A stretch of DNA of 64,000 nucleotides from Caccoplasma_A sp045587545. GTDB lineage: Bacteria; Bacteroidota; Bacteroidia; Bacteroidales; G3-4614. The translations under genes and the position numbers were made by a program. The stretch lies in contig JAZNCN010000012.1 in NCBI GenBank assembly GCA_045587545.1, forward strand, positions 1 through 64,000, given 5' to 3'. Each line of letters opens with the position of its first letter. Position 1 is the stretch's first letter. Positions 53,667-63,400 of the stretch are shown in pieces. The notes beneath the pieces are model-generated. The model was not told the DNA's origin. It saw only the letters and a list, made by a program, of their open reading frames with translations, and ran no database searches.

Positions 53667-55847
53667 ATGAAAAACAATTTAAGATTACTATTTATCGCGT
53701 TATTAACTTTAAACGCAGTAGCATTATCAGCTGCAGAAAAGGGTTTTGCCATTGTTATTGATCCCATAAGCTACAAAGAGGCAAAGGACGAAGTTGATGC
53801 TTATGCACAATCGGTTGAGAAACAAGGGCTGAGAACATACATAGTTGAAGATATATGGTATAATCCAGATTCAATCAGAGCAAAAATAAAGGATTTGGCA
53901 ACTCAGAAAAAAGCCCCAATTGAAGGAGCTGTTTTTATTGGAGATATTCCTGTGCCTATGATACGCGATGCCCAACACTTTACATCAGCATTCAAGGCTA
54001 AACAGGACCCTAAAAAGATGGAGTTTACATCAGTCCCTTCTGACCGTTTTTATGACGACTTTGATTTAGAGTTTACCTTTATAGAGCAAAGTAAAGAGAA
54101 ACCTAACCAATTTTACTATTCACTATCTGCACAATCAACACAAGTATGTCAGCCAGATATATATTCTGCGCGTATGAAAACTTGCGATAAGGGCGATAAG
54201 ACCAAATACGACCGTTTGAAAGCGTACCTTAAAAAAGTTGTTGCGCAAAAGAAGGCTCCCGAGCTACTTTCGCAGATTTTCTATTTTGCAGGACAAGGAT
54301 ATAATTCAGATTGTGGATTGGCTCGTGTTGATGAAAAAGGTTCATATTACGAGTTATTCCCTAATCTGTTGGGTCAACCTTGGAGTCTTACATATCAAAA
54401 CCATGCAGACTATGAGTTTAGCAAATATCCATTAATGAGTCAGATGCAACGCAAAGATTTGTCGCTGGCAGTATTACATCATCATGGCTATCCTGATACC
54501 GAGTATCTTGATGATAACCCAATACCTCAAAATGCCGAACAAAATCTTGAGGCAGTTAAATCTTTCTTCCGTGCTAAGATAAACACTGCTATCCGTAGGG
54601 GTAAAGATACTCTTGAGGCAATAAACTATTATAAGAACGGTTATGATGTTCCCGAACGTTGGTTTACTTATGATGCTATATTTGGAGAGGATATAAAGAA
54701 AAAAGACTCAATATATGCCTATCAATTAGATCTTCATCTGACAGATATTGGTAAATATAAACCGAATGCAAGAGTGGTTATTCTTGATGCTTGCTATAAT
54801 GGCGCATTTTGTCACGACGAATATATCGCAGAGGAGTATATCTTTGAAGAGGGTGACTGTGTCGTAACCATTGCTAACAGTGTAAACTCCCTACAAGATA
54901 AGTGGTGCGACCGAAATATCGGAATGTTCGGATTAGGTTTGCGAGTAGGAAACTTTATTAAATACAATCCCTATTTTGAGTCACACATTTTTGGAGATCC
55001 GACATATACGTTCACTCCTTTTGCAAAACTAGGATTTAATGTAAACGAGGCTTTATATAGGAGCGATAGATTTTGGACAAAACAACTAAAATCGGAGTAT
55101 GCGGCAATGCAATCATTTGCTATTAATGAATTGGCGCAACGTAAGGCAATCTCTTCTGCAGATATATTGGATATTTTCAAGGCATCTCCTTATCAAACAG
55201 TGCGTTTTATGGCATTAAATATACTTGCAACATACAATGATGATAATTACATCGAGTGCTTATCTTTAGGTTTAAACGATAACTATGAATTAATTCGTCG
55301 TTTTGCATCAATACAAGCAGGTAAGTGTGGCGATTTGAGATTAATACCCTCTCTTGTGTCGTTATTCTCTAAATCATCTATTGGAAAACGTGTTGATTTT
55401 CAGTTAAATATGGCGTTAGCGCTATTCCCTTACAATGAGTTGGTAGCGGAGTTCGTGAAACAAAATCCATGTAAAGATTACTATAATGCAGAGGAAGAGA
55501 CCGAGAAGATTTTAAAATCGTTTGAAAATTATTCGGACAAAACATTCGAGGGCGATGTTGAGCAAATCAGCAACCCCGAAGTTTCAGCGAAGAATAAACT
55601 CAAAATAATACGTTCGTTCCGTAACCGTCCGCTTCACCCTGCGGTTAAAGATATTATTGCTGCATTTGAGACAATAACAGAACCCGATTTGCAAATAGCA
55701 TTGATAGAGACAATGGGTTGGTTTAATATGTCGTATAAAAGGGTTGAGATAGCCGATTACTTTAAGGCCGTTTCGGAGAATGATAAGTATGATAATTCAG
55801 TTAGAAACGAGGCGTTAAAAACTTATAAGCGCTTAATGGGAATATAA
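53667..55847 (+). CDS. Exported caspase-fold (clan CD, gingipain-like) protein with HEAT-like tail, copy 1
   Basis: A 726-residue protein with a type I signal peptide ending near LSAAE. Residues of about 25-460 look like a clan CD cysteine peptidase of the C25/caspase type. A hydrophobic strand leads into HHHGYPD (His about 272), and VVILDACYNGAF gives the Cys near 374, followed by VTIANSVNSLQDKWCDR. The C-terminal 250 residues are helical with HEAT-like repeats (FMALNILATYNDDN, LIRRFASIQAGKCGD). There is no T9SS sorting domain and no lipobox, so it is probably periplasmic. It forms a tandem pair with the gene at 55961. Peptidase activity and substrate are inferred only. Confidence 0.78.
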   Translation: MKNNLRLLFIALLTLNAVALSAAEKGFAIVIDPISYKEAKDEVDAYAQSVEKQGLRTYIVEDIWYNPDSIRAKIKDLATQKKAPIEGAVFIGDIPVPMIRDAQHFTSAFKAKQDPKKMEFTSVPSDRFYDDFDLEFTFIEQSKEKPNQFYYSLSAQSTQVCQPDIYSARMKTCDKGDKTKYDRLKAYLKKVVAQKKAPELLSQIFYFAGQGYNSDCGLARVDEKGSYYELFPNLLGQPWSLTYQNHADYEFSKYPLMSQMQRKDLSLAVLHHHGYPDTEYLDDNPIPQNAEQNLEAVKSFFRAKINTAIRRGKDTLEAINYYKNGYDVPERWFTYDAIFGEDIKKKDSIYAYQLDLHLTDIGKYKPNARVVILDACYNGAFCHDEYIAEEYIFEEGDCVVTIANSVNSLQDKWCDRNIGMFGLGLRVGNFIKYNPYFESHIFGDPTYTFTPFAKLGFNVNEALYRSDRFWTKQLKSEYAAMQSFAINELAQRKAISSADILDIFKASPYQTVRFMALNILATYNDDNYIECLSLGLNDNYELIRRFASIQAGKCGDLRLIPSLVSLFSKSSIGKRVDFQLNMALALFPYNELVAEFVKQNPCKDYYNAEEETEKILKSFENYSDKTFEGDVEQISNPEVSAKNKLKIIRSFRNRPLHPAVKDIIAAFETITEPDLQIALIETMGWFNMSYKRVEIADYFKAVSENDKYDNSVRNEALKTYKRLMGI

Positions 55848-55960
55848 ACTATAAATTATATCAATAAAATCATATAATAGATAGCAAAGATGAAATTTTA
55901 TTTTTATCTTTGTTATCTATTATTTTATAAAAGAATTTAAACCCAATTAAATAGATTAAA

Positions 55961-58129
55961 ATGAAAGTGTTAAGTGTAAAAAGAGTATTGTTGCTTGCCG
56001 TGTTGTTATGCTCGGGAGTAGCAATGGCAGGAGAGAGAGGATTTGCAATAATTATTGATAAGGCAAGTTATAAAGAGGCAAAAGCTGAAGTGGAGGCATA
56101 TGCTCAGTCAATAGAAAAGCAGGGATTAAAAACATATATTGTTGAGGATATATGGTATAACCCTGACTCAATAAAAGCAAAAATAAAAACTTTGGCAACT
56201 CAAAAAAATGCCCCTATTGAAGGTGTGGTATTTATAGGAGATATTCCTGTGCCTATGCTTTTTGACGCACAGCACTTTGCGTCAGGATTCAAGCCCAAAC
56301 AATCTATGAAAAGAATGGAAAGAAGTTCGTGTCCCTCTGATCGTTTTTATGATGATTTAGATTTGGAGTTTGAGTTTATGGCACAAGATGAGAAGAAGCC
56401 AAATCTCTTTTACTATACACTACAGTCAACCTCAACACAAGTATGTGCCCCTGAATTATATTCAGGACGAATAAAAACTTGTGACAAAGGAGATAAAACA
56501 AAATACGATCGTTTAAAAGCATACCTTAAAAAGGTTGTAGCTCAAAAAGAGAAAAACGAAACCCTTTCACAACTATTATACTTTGCAGGACATGGATATA
56601 ACTCTGAGTCAATTCTTGCACGTATAGATGAGAAGATTGCATATCTTGAGCACTTCCCATGGTTGCAACGTCAAGCAAACGGAATAGTATTTATGGATCA
56701 CCTTGAAGATGAATTCAGTAAATTCCCGTTGATGACCCAAATGCAACGTCAAGACCTATCGTTAGCAGTATTACACCATCACGGATACCCCGATGAGGAG
56801 TATTTAAATGGATTTCCTTTGCCAAAAAATGCAGCAGATGAGTTAAAATCGGCAAACAGATTCTTCCGTTCAAAAATACGTAAAGCGGTTGAAGGTGGAG
56901 AAGATAAAGATGCAGCACGTGAGCGTTGGGCAAAAAAATATGATGTTCCTATTCATTGGTTCGACTCAATATTTACACGTACATCAATCCTTGAAGACTC
57001 TCTATATAACGATAAACTTGACCTTCACATAACAGACTTAGGAAAATATAAACCAAATGCAAAAGTGGTGATACTTGATGCTTGTTTCAATGGAGCATTT
57101 AACCACGAAGCATATATGGCAGAGGAGTATATCTTTGAAGATGGAGATTGTGTCGTAACCATTGCTAACAGTGTAAACTCGCTACAAGATAAATGGTGCG
57201 ACCGTCATATTGGAATGCTTGGTTATGGCTTGCGTGTTGGAAATATGGTAAAATATAACCCCTATTTAGGAGCGCATATATATGGAGATCCAACATTTAC
57301 TTTTGTACCAGGCGAGGAGGTATCGTTCGATGTTAACCAAGCAATATACAAAAACAATAAGTTCTGGAAAAAACAGTTGAAAAACTCTTCTGCCGCAATA
57401 AAATGTTTTGCGATGGAGATGTTGGTTCAAAACAACGGCATAACATCGGAGGAGTTGTTAGAGGTATTCAAAACATCACCTGAGAATACCGTTCGACTTG
57501 TGGCATATATGATGCTGACAACAATGAAAGATGACAATTTTGTAGAGGCAACAGCGCTCGCTCTAAATGACTCTTATGAACTTATACAACGTTTTGGTGC
57601 TATATATGCAGGCAAGAGTGGAGATGAGAGATTAATACCCTCTTTAGTCTCTGCAGTATCTCGCATAGCAAACGGCTCACGTGTCGATTTTCAATTACGC
57701 GGAGCTATAGAACTCTTCCCTCATGAGAAGTTGGTAGCGGAGTTCGTGAAACAAAATCCATGTAAAAACTATTACGATAAAGATAAAGAGGAGAAGCGTA
57801 TAATGGCTATCTTTAATCGTTATACGAACGTTAATATGGAAAATGAGTTGAATTTGCCAAATGCTACTGTAAAAGAGAAGATAAATATGGTGCGTAATTT
57901 CCGTAACAAAAACCTACACACAGCAACAGATAAATTAATGCAGATGTTTATGTCTGAAACTGACGAAGAACTACGATATACCATATTAGAAGCATTTGGC
58001 TGGTTTAACAACTCATACAAACGAAATGAGATAATCAACTTTTGTGAGCAGGTGTGGGCAAGCGAAGCATATAGCGATAAGCTACGCAACGAAGCTCAGA
58101 AAACAGCAAAACGATTAAGAGGGATTTAG
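55961..58129 (+). CDS. Exported caspase-fold (clan CD, gingipain-like) protein with HEAT-like tail, copy 2
   Basis: A 722-residue tandem paralogue of the preceding gene with the same layout: signal peptide ending in AMAG, His in HHHGYPDEEYL (about 271), Cys in VVILDACFNGAF (about 373) and a helical HEAT-like C-terminal region. Long blocks such as VAEFVKQNPCK and TIANSVNSLQDKWCDR are identical between copies, while surface regions differ. The catalytic dyad is intact in both, so neither looks like a dead copy. The 113-base spacer is AT-rich with a small hairpin-like ATCTTTGTTATCTATT stretch and could hold a separate promoter. Confidence 0.78.
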   Translation: MKVLSVKRVLLLAVLLCSGVAMAGERGFAIIIDKASYKEAKAEVEAYAQSIEKQGLKTYIVEDIWYNPDSIKAKIKTLATQKNAPIEGVVFIGDIPVPMLFDAQHFASGFKPKQSMKRMERSSCPSDRFYDDLDLEFEFMAQDEKKPNLFYYTLQSTSTQVCAPELYSGRIKTCDKGDKTKYDRLKAYLKKVVAQKEKNETLSQLLYFAGHGYNSESILARIDEKIAYLEHFPWLQRQANGIVFMDHLEDEFSKFPLMTQMQRQDLSLAVLHHHGYPDEEYLNGFPLPKNAADELKSANRFFRSKIRKAVEGGEDKDAARERWAKKYDVPIHWFDSIFTRTSILEDSLYNDKLDLHITDLGKYKPNAKVVILDACFNGAFNHEAYMAEEYIFEDGDCVVTIANSVNSLQDKWCDRHIGMLGYGLRVGNMVKYNPYLGAHIYGDPTFTFVPGEEVSFDVNQAIYKNNKFWKKQLKNSSAAIKCFAMEMLVQNNGITSEELLEVFKTSPENTVRLVAYMMLTTMKDDNFVEATALALNDSYELIQRFGAIYAGKSGDERLIPSLVSAVSRIANGSRVDFQLRGAIELFPHEKLVAEFVKQNPCKNYYDKDKEEKRIMAIFNRYTNVNMENELNLPNATVKEKINMVRNFRNKNLHTATDKLMQMFMSETDEELRYTILEAFGWFNNSYKRNEIINFCEQVWASEAYSDKLRNEAQKTAKRLRGI

Positions 58130-58261
58130 TTTTTACTTCTCGGTTTCGTAAACTCAACCCTCGATGGGTAGTTGCTATTTTTTAGAAGAGAACAATAATG
58201 ACCCTAAAGTCCTTATTAACTATCAACTGACAACTGAAAGCAAACAACTAATAGTTGAAAA

Positions 58262-59728
58262 ATGGAAATATTAATAGGATTGGTAATAGGAATAGTGATT
58301 ATGACGCTTTTACATATCTATTTAGTAAAAGTGAAGAATGCTCTTGTAAAAAAACAAGAGGAGGAGATAGAATGTCTAAACCAATCGCTATCTCAATTGC
58401 GAGAAAAGAAGAACGAGATTGAGATAAAAAACGCAACAATTGTTACCGAGAAAGATACTCAACAAAAGTTGTATGATGAAAAAATCAGAGAGTTACAGAG
58501 TATAAAAATAGAGCTACAAAAACTATCAGAAGAGCGTGAGAGCCTGCTAAAAACAAATAGCTCTCTTATGGCAAATAATGAGGCAAAGTCAAAAATGCTT
58601 GCCGATAAAGAGAGTGAGATAGAGAAACGCCTTAAACAGCAAGCGGAGCAGTTTAAACAACAAACTGAAACTTTGGAATTGCAATTTAAAGCATTATCAG
58701 AGAAACTTCTGAAAGATAAGGTTCAAGAACTTGGCGATAGTAACAAAACAAATCTGACACCTGTTATTGATGCTTTAAAAGAGGAGATGAAGAAGGTTGG
58801 AGCCGAGATTAAAGAGTCGCGCGAGAAGAGTGTCGCTCATAAATCGTCGTTAGATACTGCCATAAGAGATATGATGGAGCGTACCAACGAGATAGGCAAC
58901 GAGGCAACAAAATTGGCAGAGGCTCTTAAAGGGAAATCAAAAACTCAAGGAATATACGGAGAATTGATATTATCTGATATATTACGTAGAAGCGGGTTAA
59001 AAGAGGGAGAGCAGTTTGAGTGTCAGGTTATGTTACGCGATGAGCATGGTAATGCCATAGTAAACGAAGATACTCGCTCAAAAATGATTCCTGACGTGAT
59101 AGTTCACTATCCTGATAAAGATTTGATAATTGACTCAAAGGTCTCGCTTACTGCCTATTTGGAGTGGTGTAATGCCGAAACAGAAGAGGATAGGGTAGTG
59201 TCCGCAAAAAAACATATAACAAGTATCAGAAACCATATCAAGGAGATAGTTACAAAGTCGTATGCCGCCTATCGTAAAGAGGTTAAGCGCGAAACCATTG
59301 ATTGTGTGGTAATGTTTATCCCTAATGAAGGAGCATTGCAATTGATGCGTGATTTAGAACCTTCGCTTTGGTATGAGGCATACGACCAAAAAGTCATAAT
59401 AACAAGTGAACTGTCGTTGTTCTCTCTTTTAAAAATGATTGAGAACTATTGGGCTCAAATAATACAACAACGCAACCAAGATAAGATTATAAAGTCTGCC
59501 GAGAATATGCTTGAACGTCTCAGCTCGTTATATGATATGATGGACGATGTGGAGAAAGCTTTCAGAAATGTAGAGACTAAGTTTGACAATGTAAAAAGCA
59601 AGATGCTTACAGGAAAACAGAGTGTTGCTGTCTCGGCACGTCAGGTAATAGAGTCGGGAGTTAAATCTGCAAAAATGGAACAGAAGCTCTCAGACGGAGA
59701 AACTTTTATGATTGTCTCAAAAGAGTAA
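58262..59728 (+). CDS. rmuC: DNA recombination protein RmuC
   Basis: RmuC (488 residues) limits DNA inversions at short repeats in E. coli and contains a nuclease-like domain. An N-terminal transmembrane helix (about 2-18) is followed by a long coiled coil (about 25-215) and the RmuC core (about 220-440) with KGKSKTQGIYGELILSDIL, PDVIVHYPDKDLIIDSKVSL and VVMFIPNEGAL. It is followed 23 bases later by a lyase gene. The upstream spacer carries a dispersed repeat. Confidence 0.94.
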   Translation: MEILIGLVIGIVIMTLLHIYLVKVKNALVKKQEEEIECLNQSLSQLREKKNEIEIKNATIVTEKDTQQKLYDEKIRELQSIKIELQKLSEERESLLKTNSSLMANNEAKSKMLADKESEIEKRLKQQAEQFKQQTETLELQFKALSEKLLKDKVQELGDSNKTNLTPVIDALKEEMKKVGAEIKESREKSVAHKSSLDTAIRDMMERTNEIGNEATKLAEALKGKSKTQGIYGELILSDILRRSGLKEGEQFECQVMLRDEHGNAIVNEDTRSKMIPDVIVHYPDKDLIIDSKVSLTAYLEWCNAETEEDRVVSAKKHITSIRNHIKEIVTKSYAAYRKEVKRETIDCVVMFIPNEGALQLMRDLEPSLWYEAYDQKVIITSELSLFSLLKMIENYWAQIIQQRNQDKIIKSAENMLERLSSLYDMMDDVEKAFRNVETKFDNVKSKMLTGKQSVAVSARQVIESGVKSAKMEQKLSDGETFMIVSKE

Positions 59729-59751
59729 TACGATATAAAGATAGGGAAGAT

Positions 59752-60930
59752 ATGAAGTACAATTTTGATGAGATGATTGATCGTCACGGAACACAATCCG
59801 TTAAGTACGATACAACTAAGGAGTTATGGGGAAGAGAAGATGTTCTTCCTTTATGGATTGCCGATATGGACTTCAAAACGCCCTCTTTTATAACAGATGT
59901 TATAAAGGAGCGTCTATCACATGAGATATTGGGTTATCCTAAACCTCACGATGGCTATTTTGAAGCCTTTATAAATTGGGCAGATCGTCGTTATGGTATG
60001 CAGATAAAAAAAGAGGAGATACACCATGTCCCGGGTATAGTTCCGGGTATATATATGATGATAAATCATTTCTCAAACCCCGGTGATAAGGTTATGGTGC
60101 AACCACCCGTATATCACCCGTTTCACAATGTTATTGCCGCAACAGGACGTCAAGCCGTACATAATTCCCTTATAATAGAGAACGGACGTTATCGAATCGA
60201 TTTTGACGCAATGCGTCGCGACATAAAAGGGTGTAAAATATTTGTACTTTGTAATCCCCACAACCCGGGCGGACGTCGTTGGAGTAACGAGGAGTTAATA
60301 ACTATGGCAGAGATATGTGCCGAAGAGGGAACACTCGTTTTAAGCGATGAGATACATGCCGATATGACCTATCCTCCCGCACGACACCTGCCCTTTGCAG
60401 CATCGTGCGAGAAAGCACGTAGCAACTCCATAACCTTTATGGCACCCTCAAAAACATTCAATATGCCGGGAGTAGTATCGTCTCAGATAATCATATTTAA
60501 CGAAGATATACGTAATAGCGCATTCCCATATTTGGATAATAATCATATTTCAGGCGGAAATGTATTTGCTTTTGTAACAGCCGAGGCAGCATACAATCAA
60601 GGCGAAGAGTGGTTAAATCAAATGCTTTCGTATGTATTTGCCAATATGGATTATGTTAATGACCGTCTCAATGCCGAGATGCCAAAGATAAAAGCGATGA
60701 AACCCGAAGCTTCATTCTTGATGTTCTTTGATTGCAGGGAGTTAGGCTTTGCTACACAAAAGGAGTTGGACGATTTCTTTGTCAATGAAGCGCGTTTAGC
60801 TCTTAACTCAGGCGATATGTTTGGTCCCGGAGGAGAAGGCTGGATGCGTTTTAATGCAGCATCTCCACGCGCAGTTATGGTTGAAGCGATGAATCGCTTA
60901 AAAGTTGCTTACGATAAACGAGGATTTTAA
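59752..60930 (+). CDS. MalY/PatB-family PLP-dependent C-S (cystathionine beta-) lyase
   Basis: A 392-residue fold-type I PLP enzyme. The opening MIDRHGTQSVKYD and LPLWIADMDFKTP is characteristic of the MalY/PatB group, which cleaves cystathionine or cysteine conjugates. The NPHNPGGRRW segment and the Asp in LSDEIHADM are present, with the PLP-binding Lys in APSKTFNMPG (about 233). It is a likely step in methionine synthesis or sulfide release, and the true substrate is not settled. It is in one direction with rmuC. Confidence 0.92.
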   Translation: MKYNFDEMIDRHGTQSVKYDTTKELWGREDVLPLWIADMDFKTPSFITDVIKERLSHEILGYPKPHDGYFEAFINWADRRYGMQIKKEEIHHVPGIVPGIYMMINHFSNPGDKVMVQPPVYHPFHNVIAATGRQAVHNSLIIENGRYRIDFDAMRRDIKGCKIFVLCNPHNPGGRRWSNEELITMAEICAEEGTLVLSDEIHADMTYPPARHLPFAASCEKARSNSITFMAPSKTFNMPGVVSSQIIIFNEDIRNSAFPYLDNNHISGGNVFAFVTAEAAYNQGEEWLNQMLSYVFANMDYVNDRLNAEMPKIKAMKPEASFLMFFDCRELGFATQKELDDFFVNEARLALNSGDMFGPGGEGWMRFNAASPRAVMVEAMNRLKVAYDKRGF

Positions 60931-60955
60931 GAATTAGATTTTAATATTGAGAACA

Positions 60956-62248
60956 ATGAATACATTTTACCGTTTTATTGGCATATTATCAATATATGTA
61001 TTGTTTTTCGCATTAACATCATGTGAGCAAGATAAAGAAGAGTTAATAGCTTTTAAAGTGGTAGTTAAAAGTGGAGAAGGCGGAGAAGCTACAGTATCAT
61101 CAAATGAGGTGATATTGGGAGAAGAGGTTGTTCTGACGGCAACTCCTGAGAGTGGTTATAGATTTTTAAATTGGACTTCAAACGGAGTTGAGGTTTCAAA
61201 AGATAATCCATATACATTTGCCGTAAATAATGATATTGAATTACAAGCAAACTTTGAAAAAGATATTTATAAATTAGAGGTAATTGCAGGAGAAGGAGGA
61301 CGAGCGATGGTATATCCGAAGGAAGTTCTTAACGGAGAAGAGGTTACGCTCTATGCAGTACCTGAAGACGATTATAGTTTCTTGAATTGGATAATAGAAG
61401 GAGAAGATAGAAAAGAGATAATTCAGTTAAATCCATATAAATTAGTCATAACTGAAAACCTAAAAATAAAAGCTACCTTTATAAGTTACAATGTTAAAGT
61501 AATGGCAGGCGAGGGCGGGACTGCTGTTGCGTCAAGAAGTAGAGTTGGATATAATGGAAAGGTAACTTTAACGGCAACTATGGAAGAGGGATATAGTTTT
61601 GTAAATTGGACTATGAATGGCAAGGAAGTCTCTGTCAGTAACCCTTATACAGCAACAATAATAGAAGATAGTGAATATGTAGCTACTTTTAAAAAGTATT
61701 CAGAAAATGGATATGTATATGTCGATCTTGGATTATCTGTGAAATGGGCAACTTGTAATTTGGGCGCAAGCTCATCAGAAGAGTATGGCGACTATTATGC
61801 TTGGGGAGAGACCGAGACTAAAGATATGTACTCAAAAAGTAATTATACATTTAGATTTGCAACATCAGGAAGTTTTGATCCTACCACCCTTCCATTATCC
61901 TCAGATGTTTCAAATATAAATATGGGAGGTAATTGGCGTATGCCTACAAAATTAGAGGTAGATGAACTTAGGAGTGAATGTGTTTGGATATGGGAAACAA
62001 AGAATAATATTTGCGGGTATACTATAAAAAGCAAAAAGAATGGGAATTTTATATTTATTCCTGCCGCAGGTTATTTTGGGGGAGATGTTTATGGCGCTAA
62101 TGGCGGAGGTTACTATTGGACAGGAAATCCTAATACGAATGATAGTTTTGGCGCTTATTCTATATCCTTTACCGAATTTAGTAGAAACAATCGAATAAAT
62201 ACCGATAACAGGTATCTGGGATATACAATCCGTCCGGTTTGTGACTAA
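60956..62248 (+). CDS. Lipoprotein with three InlB-type repeats and a FISUMP-like domain
   Basis: A 430-residue lipoprotein with lipobox ALTSC. Three consecutive beta repeats of about 70 residues follow, each with a GEGG(x)A motif, GEEVxLxAxPE and SFLNW/FVNW. This is the InlB_B/Flg_new type. The C-terminal 170 residues form a FISUMP-like domain (YVDLGLSVKWATCNLGA, NWRMPTKLEVDELR, LGYTIRPVCD) shared with the protein at 43517. The ATG at 60956 is preferred over the TTG at 60947. It begins 25 bases after the lyase gene but is probably independent. Surface exposure is inferred. Confidence 0.82.
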   Translation: MNTFYRFIGILSIYVLFFALTSCEQDKEELIAFKVVVKSGEGGEATVSSNEVILGEEVVLTATPESGYRFLNWTSNGVEVSKDNPYTFAVNNDIELQANFEKDIYKLEVIAGEGGRAMVYPKEVLNGEEVTLYAVPEDDYSFLNWIIEGEDRKEIIQLNPYKLVITENLKIKATFISYNVKVMAGEGGTAVASRSRVGYNGKVTLTATMEEGYSFVNWTMNGKEVSVSNPYTATIIEDSEYVATFKKYSENGYVYVDLGLSVKWATCNLGASSSEEYGDYYAWGETETKDMYSKSNYTFRFATSGSFDPTTLPLSSDVSNINMGGNWRMPTKLEVDELRSECVWIWETKNNICGYTIKSKKNGNFIFIPAAGYFGGDVYGANGGGYYWTGNPNTNDSFGAYSISFTEFSRNNRINTDNRYLGYTIRPVCD

Positions 62249-62324
62249 TAGTCAATCAGTTTTAGCTGAAAACAACGTTAAAAGAATTTTCTTGTCAATC
62301 CTAAATATTATTACTATAGATTAT

Positions 62325-62380
62325 AAAAAAAGAGAGAAAGAGGAAAATCCAATATGTATTTAGCCTCATCTCTCTTTTTT
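62325..62380. terminator. Bidirectional terminator
   Basis: AAAAAAGAGAGA (62325-62336) pairs perfectly with TCTCTCTTTTTT (62369-62380), with additional GAGG/CCTC pairing inside. It separates two convergent genes. Confidence 0.85.
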
Positions 62381-62397
62381 GTCATCATTATTTGACT

Positions 62398-62979
62398 TTA
62401 CTTTTTATATCTTGCATTCAAAGCTTTGATAACCTCGTCTGTAATATCAATTTTTTTGGTAGCGTGTATTGTACCTGCGTTATTCAATACAATATCGTAA
62501 GCTTTACTCAAAACATCGTCAATGTAGTTTTGAACCGAATCATTAACACGAAGAAGCATTTTTTGGTTGTTTTGTAATGCCTCTACCTCAAGTTTTTGAG
62601 CATACTCTTGAAGGTCTTGTTGCTTGTTCATAATGCGTTGATACTCTTGCTCTGCGCGCTCTTGAGTTAAGAAAGCATTGTTTTTAACTTTGCGTTGAAA
62701 CTCTTCCATCTCTTTTTCCAAAGCTTTACCTCTCTCGTTAATGTTGGCACGCATTGACTCTTGTTGTTTCAACATCTCTTCATTAAGTTCTTTAGCCAAG
62801 TTGTAGTTGCTTAGCAGAGAGTCGGCATTTATATAAGCTATTTTAATAGCAGAAGTGCCACAACTATCATTAGCAACTGTAACATTGCATGAAGAAGAAT
62901 TCTCTTTACATTGAGTAAATGATGCTGCAACAATAAGACCTGCAGCAATAAGCGATAATGTTTTGCCTAAATTTTTCAT
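62398..62979 (-). CDS. OmpH/Skp-like coiled-coil lipoprotein
   Basis: A 193-residue protein of the OmpH/Skp (HlpA) family, periplasmic chaperones for outer-membrane proteins. The signal ends in FTQC (Cys about 24), so this copy looks lipid-anchored, unlike soluble Skp. IKIAYINADSLLSNYNLAKEL matches the family opening, a long helical hairpin (about 60-145) follows, and the final domain contains NDSVQNYIDDVLSKAYDIVLNN. It is the only clear envelope chaperone in the window. Confidence 0.85.
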   Translation of the reverse strand: MKNLGKTLSLIAAGLIVAASFTQCKENSSSCNVTVANDSCGTSAIKIAYINADSLLSNYNLAKELNEEMLKQQESMRANINERGKALEKEMEEFQRKVKNNAFLTQERAEQEYQRIMNKQQDLQEYAQKLEVEALQNNQKMLLRVNDSVQNYIDDVLSKAYDIVLNNAGTIHATKKIDITDEVIKALNARYKK

Positions 62980-62993
62980 AAATGGTTTAAATA

Positions 62994-63221
62994 TTAATTT
63001 TTTAATTCTTGTTCTTTTAAAATATCATCAAGGTTCTTTTTATCTCTATCACGCGCATCAGTTGATACAGAACATGTAATACCACGTTGCCTCATATGTC
63101 TGCTTGAACCTATATGCCCGTTAGGAAATTTACCTCCCCTTTTGAATAAAATCTTTACCGCCATTGCAAATATGGCAAAGGCTATAATAATAAAGGTTAA
63201 AAGCAATACAATATACCACAT
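62994..63221 (-). CDS. Small single-pass membrane protein conserved in Bacteroidales
   Basis: About 75 residues beginning MWYIVLLLTFIIIAFA, with one transmembrane helix and then a basic cytoplasmic tail containing GGKFPNGHIGSS and MRQRGITCSVSTDAR. I recall similar short proteins with a KFP...H(I/V)G...MRxRGI pattern in other Bacteroidales, all of unknown function. The frame extends upstream to 63284 (TTG), with an ATG at 63269, but a hairpin sits in that stretch, so 63221 is preferred. It precedes the OmpH/Skp-like gene by 14 bases and is probably co-transcribed with it. Confidence 0.7.
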   Translation of the reverse strand: MWYIVLLLTFIIIAFAIFAMAVKILFKRGGKFPNGHIGSSRHMRQRGITCSVSTDARDRDKKNLDDILKEQELKN

Positions 63222-63252
63222 TTTTGTTATATATTTGTATGGTACAATAAAA

Positions 63253-63271
63253 ATATGGTCAAAAACCATAT
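63253..63271 (-). promoter_or_regulatory. Leader hairpin before the small membrane protein
   Basis: ATATGGT (63253-63259) and ACCATAT (63265-63271) form a perfect 7-bp stem with a 5-base loop in the transcript leader. Function unknown. Confidence 0.4.
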
Positions 63272-63300
63272 CTTTTTGACGCAAAATTTCACAACGGTTG

Positions 63301-63308
63301 CAAATATA
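63301..63308 (-). promoter_or_regulatory. -7 box of the small membrane protein / OmpH-like operon
   Basis: On the minus strand this reads TATATTTG, matching TAnnTTTG. Transcription would begin near 63294. Confidence 0.55.
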
Positions 63309-63400
63309 ATAAAAACGTGTGAATAAAGTTCTTTATTTGTAAAAAGTGAATAGATAAAAATATCAATTTTTAGGATTATTAATAATTAAAAATTACATAC

